Source: Astropecten irregularis
Taxonomy: Eukaryota > Echinodermata > Asteroidea > Paxillosida > Astropectinidae
NCBI GenBank assembly: GCA_963971285.1
Contig: OZ020255.1
Location: 10,808,931-10,872,930 of the forward strand
Direction of reading: 5' to 3'
DNA length: 64,000 nt
The position numbers and the translations under genes are program-made. Of this stretch, positions 23,418 to 34,800 are shown piece after piece; positions within the stretch are counted from its first letter, which is position 1; every line of letters begins with the position of its first letter. The notes beneath the pieces were generated by a model. It had not been told where the DNA came from. It was given only the letters and a program-made list of their open reading frames with translations, and did no database searches.

Positions 23418-23797
23418 AGGCATTGCATACGTTTGGTAATGACTCTGAAAATTTATGGCAATAAAAACTTACTTGGTGAGAAGTACAGCTGCTTTGGATA
23501 GTATAATGCATATTGAGAAACGTTCAATTCGAAGTACCGCGGTTATGGAAAAATATGTCACTTTTTATCTCCAAAAATTATGAATCTGAGAAGCGTTATG
23601 GCCGTAACGCTTCTCAGCTATTGACTTACTGTTATCTGACGTGAAATAACCGGTCTAGTTTGTCGCCAAAATCTCACAAACGCTACCACCTTTTGAATTG
23701 AAACTTTCACAGGTTAGTTTTATGGTATATATATACAATTATATTGGTTTGAAACAAACAATAGGCTCAAATTACCAAACGTATGCAATCCCTTTAA
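23414..23797. repeat. TTAA-ended element, family D, right arm of a palindrome
   Basis: TTAA at 23414-23417 (shared) and 23794-23797. It is the near-exact inverse of 23042-23417 over nearly its whole length, with a few substitutions and small indels such as an extra TATATA near 23728. Confidence 0.88.
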
Positions 23798-25215
23798 GGT
23801 CCGATTGGTTTTACTCTTTTTTCTAGATAAATACAGCATTTCAGGCAGAAAATATTTAACGGTATATGTTTCTTTACCACCACAATCAGCGCATAGAGAC
23901 TTAAATTAATAACTTGTTGTGATATGCGCTGTTTATTATTAGTAGTATACAGTTTATACCATGTAAGTTAGATGTAAATCTGTGGAGATTTCTGTCTCAG
24001 TATGCTACCAAAGTATGATATTGCCTTTAAGTTTATACTACACAGGCAATTATTAGTTATTTTCCCGTGCAACAGAACTGACGAATTACGCAGTAAATGC
24101 CATAATGTACATGTATTTATTTCCATTGTGAGTGAAGGTTCCAAGCTTAAAATGTCGCTTTTATTAAAAAAAGAATAGAAACTACCTGTATGAGTGTATG
24201 GTACAAATGATATTTCCGTTAATTTAAAGGGGAGACGATATCGGCATGCAGCACTTTCATTTTTCCCCGTTTGTATTTTTTTTTCGTTATACCGCCCTCT
24301 TCGACGAAAGTCAGTCAGTAATTTAGGCCCTTTTACTAAAAATAATGCATGATGCCGACTATACATGAAAGCAGCTGTCCTTTTGTCCCTTTGCCTAAAA
24401 ACACCAAAACAAGTGCACGTTATTACGAGCCTATAAATATTGAATGCATATGAAAACAAAAAGTAGGACACCCTTCTACAAACGCGTGAATTGAGCATAA
24501 TTAATCAACCCAAAATAAGATTCATTTTTGGTGAAATAGTGAAATATGGCACAGTGTCTATGGCCTATGGGGTATTATCGATTTGCAATGGAATAACACA
24601 AAGAGTGCTGTCTGGGTGTATGTGTTGGCCCATATATTTTTGTTTTCATCGGCATTTTAGGGAATTTATCGCTTCGGGTGGTTTTGTTGATTTTTGTTAA
24701 CCTGTAAAAAATTAATATTCATGAAATGGAGAGTTTTTAATCTTGCTCGTCTGCGCACGTATTATAGTTTTCATGCTTATTTGCAAATTTGTGTCCGACA
24801 AAGTTGCGATAACAGAAATGTTCACAGATTTACATATCACTTTCAGGATATGAAAATGGGTACTAGTAGAAACATACTGTTAAAGTATTTTTACCTGAAA
24901 TGCTGTAGTATTTATCCAGAAATTATTAAAATAGTAAAACAACGACCGAAAACATCTTGGGATAGGATCAAAACTCCTGTGAATAAATTTCAATTTTTTT
25001 TTTCACTGTTTCCAAAAAATTCCGATGATGACATGACGTAAACATTTCACAGGTTTATTTTTATTCCATGAAAAATCAAATTATGAACAGTCTGCAGCTG
25101 TTGTTCTAGTCACCCTTTCCAATCATGTATATGCCTTCAAATTGTGTATCCAATTTTGTATGGCAATTATTGGCCGACGTATTCTTATGTAAATGAAAAT
25201 ATTCACGACCGCGCC
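23798..25215. other. Repeat fragments, no gene seen
   Basis: A left-truncated family B piece ends near 24030 (CCAAAGTATGATATTGCCTTTAA). Another fragment at about 24815-25060 resembles the interior of the B and C elements. No exon is recognised. Confidence 0.45.
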
Positions 25216-25605
25216 TTAAAGGGATGGTACAGAACTGGGTTTTTTTTTGGCGACAAAACCGTCGCTGACAATGACAGCACATTTATTATGTAGGCCTAAT
25301 CCATCATATAAATAACTGACAAACCTGTAGAAGTTTGAGGTCAATCAGCCATTTGGGCCACGAGAAAATAGTGACAACCCGTTTACACATTTCAACGATA
25401 TTATGCGTTCATAATAAAACGATTCGAAGCAATTTATTCCAATTGGAAAATAGTTTCATTTATTTCTCAACGAATATGGCATTTCAGACAAAACATTTCA
25501 TCATGTTTTCTCCTATCATCACCATTATACTGTGTGTAAGTTTTATGTGAATGTGTGATCTTGAAGTGTATATTTTGTCTTACCAATTCTGTACCATCCC
25601 TTTAA
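25216..25605. repeat. TTAA-ended element, family A, sharing its right TTAA with the next element
   Basis: TTAA at 25216-25219 and 25602-25605. Ends AGGGATGGTACAGAACTGGG and CCAATTCTGTACCATCCCT. It is in the same orientation as 30553-30927. Confidence 0.88.
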
Positions 25606-25892
25606 ATGTAAAATACATGATTGGTAAAAGTCACAGAACAGCTCTCACACTTTATCTAATCCAGCATGTACATGACATGATTAATCGGACATCTGAGCCA
25701 CGAGAAAATAGGGAAAACCTGGCACAATTTTTTATAAAACATGAATGGTTTTGATCTTACCCCGACGGATCAAAACTGCTAAAAATACATCATTTTATTC
25801 TACCAGCACCCTACCCTGAAAGTTATACAATATGTAAATCTGTGAACATTGCTGTTTGGGTATATGTTACCAATCCTGTACTGTGCCTTTAA
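25602..25892. repeat. TTAA-ended element, family C
   Basis: The shared left TTAA (25602-25605) is followed by ATGTAAAATACATGATTGG. The right end CCAATCCTGTACTGTGCCT meets TTAA at 25889-25892. The interior has deletions compared with other C copies. Confidence 0.78.
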
Positions 25893-26466
25893 ATTGTGCA
25901 TAAATATGGAGGACAGTAGTATTGAATTTGAAAGGAAAATTGCCATAGCAACCGTCCATGGAAGATGAACTTCATAAACTGATGGATCACGCAGTGATCA
26001 GAGTGATATACCATGGGGCCAGCAGTCGCCTTATACGGTACGGTCTACAGTGACACGCCTGGTTGCGCTGAGTCATTTTCGCGTTATTATGCATCAGCGT
26101 GGTATGCAATGCATAGCGGTATTATAAATAACGGCGATCGGGGCTTGGTGTCAACACAACAGAGAAAAAAATGGTCCCTTTGTGATATTGAAGGATAACA
26201 ATAGAAAGGCTTATCCACCTTGCAAAAGTGCTAGGAAAGGCTTGTGTGGCTGTGTTACCTGCGATCAGGGGTGACTGATGATACATAACGCAGGTCTTGT
26301 TTTCCATCACTGTTTTAGGATGAGATCATACTTTGACTGAACGGCACACAAATTCTGTCATTATTGTACATCATGCAGGAACATTGGTAGGACTTTTTTG
26401 AAGAAATATTCTCCCAAGGAAATGTCGTTTTGAACTGCTAGGAGGGGCATAAGAATCAGAGTCATC

Positions 26467-26596
26467 ATGAAGACCCTGTCTGGGTGGAAGCGATGGACCT
26501 TGAGACATATTCTAGCCACGTATACCGTTACTTTCTTCGTCTGGTCTGGCTTCGTGTGGAGGGGGCAGCAACAGGTGTCAGCCTCGACGGTGCAAG
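26467..26596 (+). CDS. ADAM exon 1: start and signal peptide
   Basis: The ATG at 26467 opens 43 codons plus one base. A basic start (MKTLSGWKRW) is followed by a hydrophobic core and then polar residues (GQQQVSASTVQ), a normal signal peptide. The donor is G/GTGAGT. The leftover base joins AC of exon 2 to make Asp, giving TVQ-DSQIHKFHNL. Exon 1 is separated from exon 2 by an intron of 7.8 kb. Confidence 0.8.
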
Positions 26597-29500
26597 GTGA
26601 GTCTGGCTTGGGGGAATCTTAGCGGGCCGGTGCCGGTGAATTTCGTGGGTCGGTCGTACCCACAACACGGCCTGTTGTAAGGCTAACGGCACGTTGAAAC
26701 ACTCTGCGTCCTTGCGACCTAGTTTAGAGTACTGTCATAACTTTCAACACATGGAATACATCTAGGTGTGCTTTGGGGAAGAATCACAATCTTGCAACTT
26801 CCAGTCGTGGCATAGATTCAAGGTCATCAGTTTGGGGAGAAAAGAAAAAATGGTGTACCTTATAGGGCCCTTTCCCAAACCTCTGCTCCGGCTCAGGCTC
26901 CGGCTCCAGCTCCATTTCTTGAGTCAATTTTAAAATAACGGGTATCAAAATAGAGACTTTTGGCTGTGGTTCGGAAGTAGATCTCTGGTTTGAAAGGGAA
27001 AACGGAGCTTCAGCTTCAATGAAAACCCACAACCTCTATTTTCAGTATATGGATGATGGAGCTGGAGCCGGAGCCGAGGTTTGGAAAAGGGCCCTGGAGG
27101 AGTCTATTTTTTCCTCCATGGGTGTACAAAGTGTATGGAGTGCCTTGAACAGTTTAAGACGTTCTCCTAATTAAGATTTTGTTTGGATACATCATAGCAA
27201 ATGTACTATGTAGGCCTACTTGGTGGAAAGTCAACAGTTGTCCCATAGTACAGTTTTTTATTACAGTCTGCTTCAAGGTGATCTTATACACTAACAGGTT
27301 GATCCAGCATTCTAAACAAAGACGATTATTAATCAAATGCTTGGAGTTAGGAGGGCCTGATGCGTTTCGATCCTAGCAGGATCTTTCTCAAAGGCTATAT
27401 GATGGAAGGACAAGAACATGCAATTAAGTGAATAGAAACACAAATGGACGGATATTGGCTGATGAGCAGTTTGCAGCATTTATTACTTGTATTGACGATT
27501 ATTAATCAGCGAACCATTTTCGCGAAGGTTTTTACATTGCAATTAAGTTAAAAAACAACAACTTGCTGTCAAAAGTGAAGGTTTTGGTCAACCCTCTAGG
27601 AAATTATGGTATCCTGAATACAACAATATTCCACCATGTGGTTTCCTGTGTGGTAATGCGTGGTTTATGAATCAGTCCCCTTGAGACTGCACACATGGTA
27701 ATGTGTGGTAAACATCTCTTATCCTGACATCAAACAGTTTTAATAGTTAATTTCTAGTAAAGAAGGGAAAGATCTTGCACTAACTGGCTATTAGGGAAAA
27801 AGGATTAATTATATCCTCCAAGAGTTATGATGAACTTCAATCTCAGGTGTGTAACAATGGGGTAGCATAATTATCTGAGTTTTACAGGGTGTTTTTGACC
27901 TATTTTGAATGATGCTGTAGACATTTTTCTCAAAGGCCCTCTGCCGGTTCCAGAGGGTTGTGCTTTGTGCACAAGTGATGGCTTTCAGTGGAATTCTTCC
28001 TGAATTGTGGATTCATATTTCTTCTAATATTATTTTTATTAGCTCTAGAAAAATGGAAGAATGGAATTCTCACCCAAATACCCAATTTTATTATAGAATA
28101 CTTGGTATTACAACCCTACAAAGTTTTGGTTTACAATTTGCATTTCAGATTTTTTTCAAATGGAAGGGACACTAGGCCGACAGGGCACCAGGCAAAGACA
28201 TTGCCCAGACTGGATATTAAATTTTTGAACAATTTTTTGCACCAAAAACGTTCTACAAAAATGCAATATTCCCCAACCCTCACTCAAATTGCAGATTTAT
28301 TTAAAAAACAAGATGTCAAAAAGACACCCCCCTATATTCTTTAAGGTGTCATACATGATTAGTAATGGTAACAGAACAGCACCCATACTAAAGTTTATAC
28401 AAGAATTATTTGGTATAATTTTTCATATGTTTTTCATAAATGTATTTCCTGTTCAGCAAATATGTAAGCTGTTGTTGTTCTGTTTTCTTACTTATTTTTG
28501 TTTGGTTCAACTATAGATTTTTTTTTTTTGGGGGGGTGACAATACTGAAATTCCGCTGTTATGTATGTCATGTGCAGGCAACCGAACCGGTATGGCATTT
28601 GTGTTTGTGTGTGGTTCGCTGGAGGTCATTGTCATATGTATGTAATGTATACAGGCATTCCTGTTATTAGTCAACCATGCTTAAATGTGGGTTGTGAAAA
28701 CATGATGGAGTATTGCCCGGGCTGTCACTGTGTCCAGGTATCACTGTGGGCTTGAAAAATGAGTCATTTTTACTGAAAAGTCTTTGATAAAACACCAACA
28801 AAACCCCGAATTTTTGAAACTTATCACCTCAATGTCTGGGTCGCCAAGGGTGCTAGACTTGGAATTGAGTCACGTTTTAGTTGCATGTCCTTAAAAGGAA
28901 GTTGGTCAGGGATGACTCCAGCAAATTGGCTCAGGACATATACCCTCAGTCATAATTCTTTACATATTTTGCAGACTTGAGTCGAAGTCTACAATAATAG
29001 ACTGTCTCATGGGCAAGGATTGGTCACCTTTTGTTCTCATCAGAACTCTTTGATCCTTTCAAGCAATACTTAGACTCCTTTCAAGCCTGAATTTATTACA
29101 ACCGGCAAGTTTTTCTTATGAGGCACATTCTCACACACCAAAAAGCGCGACTATTTGGGTCGCACTCCAAATCGCTACCCAAATAGTCGCGCTTTTTGTT
29201 GTGTTCCCACAGCCAAAAAAGCGCGACCCAAATCGTACCGGTACTATTTCTATCAAACTGCCCGTGTGCAGTGAAGCGTGAAGTTGGCACGCATCAAAAC
29301 CGGTATTTTTTGGTGCACCGTTCACACAGCAAATAATCGCGACTATTTGCAAAAAGACGCACTATTAGTGCGATTTGGAGTGCGCTCCAAATCGCACTAA
29401 TAGTCGCAATTATTTGTGTTCCCACACAAATAAGCGCGACTATTTGGGTCGCGCTGCAAATCGCGACCCAAATAGTCACGCTTTTTTGGTGTGTGAGAAT

Positions 29501-31775
29501 GTGCCTTTTGAGGGCAAAACTTTGAAAACATTTCTCAATCATTCCACGAGAAACCCATACATTTCATATCTGTTAAATAGTAAACCTCCCGGCCCTTTCA
29601 TTATATTTTTGGGAATGGCCGGTCCATACTGAATGAGAATTAAAAGTGTGAGCTGTTTTAATATCCCACGAAAGGTAGTGACCTGTAAATTTCATTGTTG
29701 GTTTACATTCAGGCCTGATTAGGGGCAAAGGCGTAGACCATATTATTACTACAATACTTAATTAGGTCAAAAGAAATGAATAGGCCTATACATGTAGCTT
29801 GTTCCTGATACCAGACTTAAAGGTAAGTACAGGATTGGAAACATATCCAAACAGAAATGTTCACAGATTTACGTGCTGGTAGAAACATTTTGTTAAAATA
29901 TTTCAGCCTGAAATGGTGTATTTATCCAGAAATAAAATTAGTCAAACAAAGACCGAAAACAGTTTTGATCTCGGGGTTATATCTAAACAATTCTTTATGT
30001 TTTATAAGACAAATTGTGTTGGGTTTTCGCTATTTTTCTCTTGACTCAGATGTCTGAATTTTGCAGATTTATTATTACATTGCACAAAGTGGATCAGATA
30101 AAGTGTGGGTGATGTTTGGTGACCTTAACCAATCTATACCTTTAAAACAAAAATTGCTTCTTCCCAGAAATAATTACATGTATGTATATAAAATCTTCTC
30201 TCTTTTAACAACAACCAGCATTTTCAAAGCATTGTTGAATTTATAATTTTTTTCCTTTTCTGGGATTGATTTCACAAATCACTTAAGCCCTGTCCGCACT
30301 GGACTTTTTTTGGGCAAAGTAACCGAGATTATGGGTACTTTACCCATTTTAAGTCCAGTGCGGACGTCTCAGGAAGTCTACCTCTCAGTTACTTTGCCCG
30401 AGCCGCGCGGGTATTTCTACCGGCCAACTTCTGCCCGGGTAGAATACCCGAGACACTTTACCCAAGACGTAAAGTCCAGTGCGGACAGTGTGAGTCGGGT
30501 ACCTTTATGAGCCTACTATTGTCTGCTCGGTAATTCTTCCGTGCGTGCACGGTTAAAGGGATGGTACAGAACTGGTTTTTGCGACAAAACCGTTGCTGAC
30601 AGTGAAAGCACATTATGTAATCCATCATATACCTTAACTGACAAACCTGTAGAAGTTTGAGGTCAATCAGCCATCTGGGTCACAAGAAAAAAGTGAAAAC
30701 CCGTGCACAGAGAACTGTACACATTTCAACGAATTAATAAAACGCTTCGAAGCGATTTATTCAGATCGGAAAAAAGTTTCATTTATTTCTCAATGAATAT
30801 GGCATTTCAGACAAAAACATTTCATGGGATGTTTTCTTCTATCATCACCATTATACTGTGTAAGTTTTATGTGAATCTGTGATCATGAAGTGTATTTTGT
30901 CTTACCAATTCTGTACCATCCCTTTAACTCACCCGAGTCAAAAGTCCAAGTGCGGACACCGGTAATATTTGCCCATTTTTCATTTACCCATCGGCTCGGT
31001 TAAATCCCCGGAAAAAAAAAGTCAAGTGCGGACAGGGCTTAAGAGATCGATCATAACTCGAGATACTAAGATTAACCCATCGTATCCTATATAGGGCTGC
31101 AATATACATCAGTCCTCAGTATGGCAGGCCTACGATTGATAGTAAAAGTTACTACTGTAAGTTTGGTCAAATTGACCCCTGGTCTGATAAGTCCTGCTTT
31201 CAGGTTAATTATCCAGGATTGTGCGCTTAGTGAAAGGACTCAATAACTGATAAATTTTCAAAGGATAAGTGGACAATGGGAAATATGTGGGCTTGCAGCA
31301 TGAATAGGTCAAGACTTGTGTGAATCGGGTCTTTCACATTGATCCATAAATATGCACAGCTTCAATGCCCCAACCAAGGATATTTGTGTTTATTTATGCA
31401 AAAAGGATTGCCAGAGTTGACCTGTGGTGTGTGTACACATGGCTTTTCCTTCCTCCATGGTGTACATATGTAGGAGTCGGCTTGTGTGACTTTTAAAGCT
31501 CGACTGTCTACACTCTGCACTGGACTTTTTTTTGGGCAAAGTTACCAAGACGTTGTCGCTTGGTACTATACCAATTTTAAGTCCAGTGCGGACGTCTCAG
31601 GAAGTCTTCTCTCAGTTACTGCCCAGGAAGAATTAATTCCCGAGACACTTATCCCCAGACAGAAAGTCCAGTTTTGACAGCTTGGTAATCGTTATTAAAG
31701 TTACCTGAGTCTAAAGTCCAAGTGCGGACACCAGTAACATTTTGCCCGTTTTTCATTTACCCATCGGCTCGGTGA

Positions 31776-31809
<34 letters not shown>

Positions 31810-34800
31810 AAAATGAAAGTCCAGTGCGGACAGGGCTATAAGGGCTTTTCACACTATCCGTAATCTCGGGGTTGGAACCCGGATCAAACCCCAAGATTTT
31901 TTCCAACCCCTTTCACACTTGAACATTTTCAACCCCGAGCCAACCCGGGTAGGACGGCCTAGCCGGATCAAAATCAACCTGGTAGGGAGCAGGGTTGAAA
32001 ATCTCAACCCGGTTCCAAACTGCAATTTTGGGCCGTGTGACGCGTGATCTGTGTTTTATATGAGCCGGTTGTTCACCATGAACGTAGTGTGAATATTGCG
32101 TCTCTTCGATCCGGTTCAAAAACCTGCCGGGCTGAACCGGGGTGGATCCGGGTTGGTTTCAACACGGATTGAAAAAAAGATAGTGTGAAAAGGCTAATAG
32201 CAGTGGTGCACCCAAGGGGGGGGGGCTCGGGGGTCTTGAGCCCCCCACCCCAAGAGGGTCCCTGAAGAAAAAATGGGGGAGAGAAGGAGGAAGAGGAGGA
32301 GGGGGAGGGGGGGGGGGGTCACTTGGGAAGATCCATCATTATTAATATTATACATACAATACAACCCTAAATTATTTACATACAGTACACATAGTAGGCC
32401 TACTTGATTTGTGGGAGAAAATTATCTTTGACTGAGCCCCCCCCCCTAAGACAAAATCCTGGGTGCGCTGGTGGCTAATAGCTAGTGTGCACAGTTTTGG
32501 AGAATCTCATTGTAGACTTTGCCGGAATGGAAAGTTATGTCATGTGTTTGTCAATGGACCAGGGCCAGTTGGATTAAAGCCAACATAGTTTGCAACTTTG
32601 CATACTGGAACAGAGGATCATAGGAGTTCAGAGAAATCCCTATGTAAACATGATCTAGGCTCATGCCCCATTGTTATGCAGACTTCTATGTTTTCACTTG
32701 GGGGGGTTTCTTATCCAAACAGTCATAATGCAGTGCCCAGGCATTTTTCATTGTATTATATATGACTGGAGTCTGCAGTGGTCAAACTAGTTTTAAAACT
32801 TAAAGCTACAAAAACTGACCATTTACTAAGAGAGCAGAAAAATGGCTCAGGATATTACATGAACAAAATAACATTAGATTTACTGTCTGGGTACCAAATA
32901 AAGGGTTAGATTTATATTTTGGGAGTCTGTATATATACTGTATCTAGGCTTAGAATATGCTTGGAATTTTCAAGACACTGATGTGACTGCAGTAGTGTTC
33001 AAAGCTTGTTTTTCATTAATTCTCTTTAAAGAACAATGGCCGTACTCTTGCTTTAAAGTGGATATTCATTTGCGTCGTCATTTCCTTAATTATGTTATTC
33101 TAGCTAGGATAAGACTATGGCAATTTAGAGTTGACACCAGACTTGAAATTAGGCCTTGTGCAAATTTGAAAATGATTTGTTGAAATTAGGCCTCTTGTCA
33201 GCATCTTTGTCTTGTTTTTGGACAATGGTCTTTTGCTTAGTCTTGGACCATTTCTGAATCTTGGTCTCGAATATATCTAAGTTTGATGGTCATTGTCTTG
33301 GAAACAGAAGTCTTGATCTCAGCACAAATGTCTTTGTCGCTTTTGGCTTCTCACACAAAGGTTTTGGTCTTTCGCCTTTTTTGGTCACAAAAGTCCTTTA
33401 GTCTTGGTCAGTCTCAGTCTTGGGCTGGAACACCCTGGGGCCAATTTCACGGTGCTGCTAAGCACAAAAATTTGTTTAGCACATTGCTTAGCACAAAAAT
33501 GTCTTGCCTAATAAGACAAACCATCACACTGAAAAATTTCATTTGATGTTCATGGTCAGTCAACAACAGCCAGAGAACAATCACAAGCGATACACGCCAC
33601 ATGGATATTTGGTTGTTAACCCTGTTTTTATTATCAGAGAAATGTCATGCTTGGCAATTTTTGCTAAGCAGCGCCATGAAATTGGCCCCTGGTATAGGTC
33701 CTATGGACTGGGATGGCAAGGTCTACCCACATGTACAATGCTATCCAGCAAAGCTAGCAATTTCTCATGGATATAAGTAATATAAATTGCTGCAAACTGC
33801 TCATCAACCAAAAGAATGAATTGAAAACCTGAAAATTTGCCTGATGTTTCGATCCTAGCCTTTCTCAGAGGCTACTGAGAAAGATCCTGCTAGGATCAAA
33901 ACCTCAGGCCCTCCTAATTACTCTGAGCAATTTGTCATGATGGTAGAAATACTCAGTTTAATTTGGTTGCCGCCCATAAAATCTAAATTGAACATTATAC
34001 TCGATCCCCAACTGACACTGACTTCTACAAATTTAATGAAGAATATTTGGAACAATTAACAAAACAGTGTTCCTGTTTTAGTGTCAGACTTGTTTCAGTT
34101 TGTGATCAGATTTCCCAGGAACTTTAAGCACTTTGAACTTAAATTCAGCATCATCAAAGTCATGCAACCAGTCACTCTCCTGAGGACGAACAGAGCACAC
34201 TGTTCTGAACGTGGAGATACATGTAATACCACCGGTTCTTCTCAGAACCACACACTCTCACAGACACTGCAAACCTATCTTCTTTAAGTACTTCCACCAT
34301 GCATAACTTCTTGAAGTCTTATTTAATATGCACTTTAATGACGTCATTTTGTCTAACAGTCTATTTTGTTTCTTTTTTTTACACAGACTCACAAATACAC
34401 AAATTCCATAATCTGAGGGATGAGGAGCTTTTATCCAGTTTGAACCAGTATGAGCTGGTTTATAGCAGTTATCTAGAAGATGGGGACTTTACAAGGCAAG
34501 GCGAAGAAAATCCCAACCAGGTGAGAGGATTTATGGTGTTTTGTGACCGCTGTAGTGGTCCAGTTTGCAAGGAAATTCCCTTTAATAAATCAAAACTTAC
34601 CTTTCTTTTCATCAGGGAAATTCACAAACCACACATTAGTCATGTTCTCACACACCAAAAAGTGTGACTATTTGGGTCGCACTCCAAATCGCGACCCAAA
34701 TTTGTTTTGTTCCCACAGCCAAAAAAGCGTGACCCAAATCGTACCGGTACGATTTCTATCAAACTGCCCGTGTGCAGTGAAGCGTGAAGATGGCATGCAT

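Larger units (their letters stand above)
26597..34386. other. ADAM intron 1, filled with short repeats
   Basis: No exon is recognised in this 7.8-kb intron. It contains family H (26864-27095), E (29121-29506), C (29817-30145), F with nested A (30283-31042), F (about 31497-31836), G (31842-32195) and I (33436-33691) elements, plus a GGTGCACCC-ended element (32203-32475). Each has its own entry. Confidence 0.6.

Noticed and set aside
26784..27032. 82-codon frame with EPEPEPEQ repeat
   Set aside because: It lies within a family H repeat whose GGAGCC-type repeats generate the acidic peptide. Other copies do not keep the frame.
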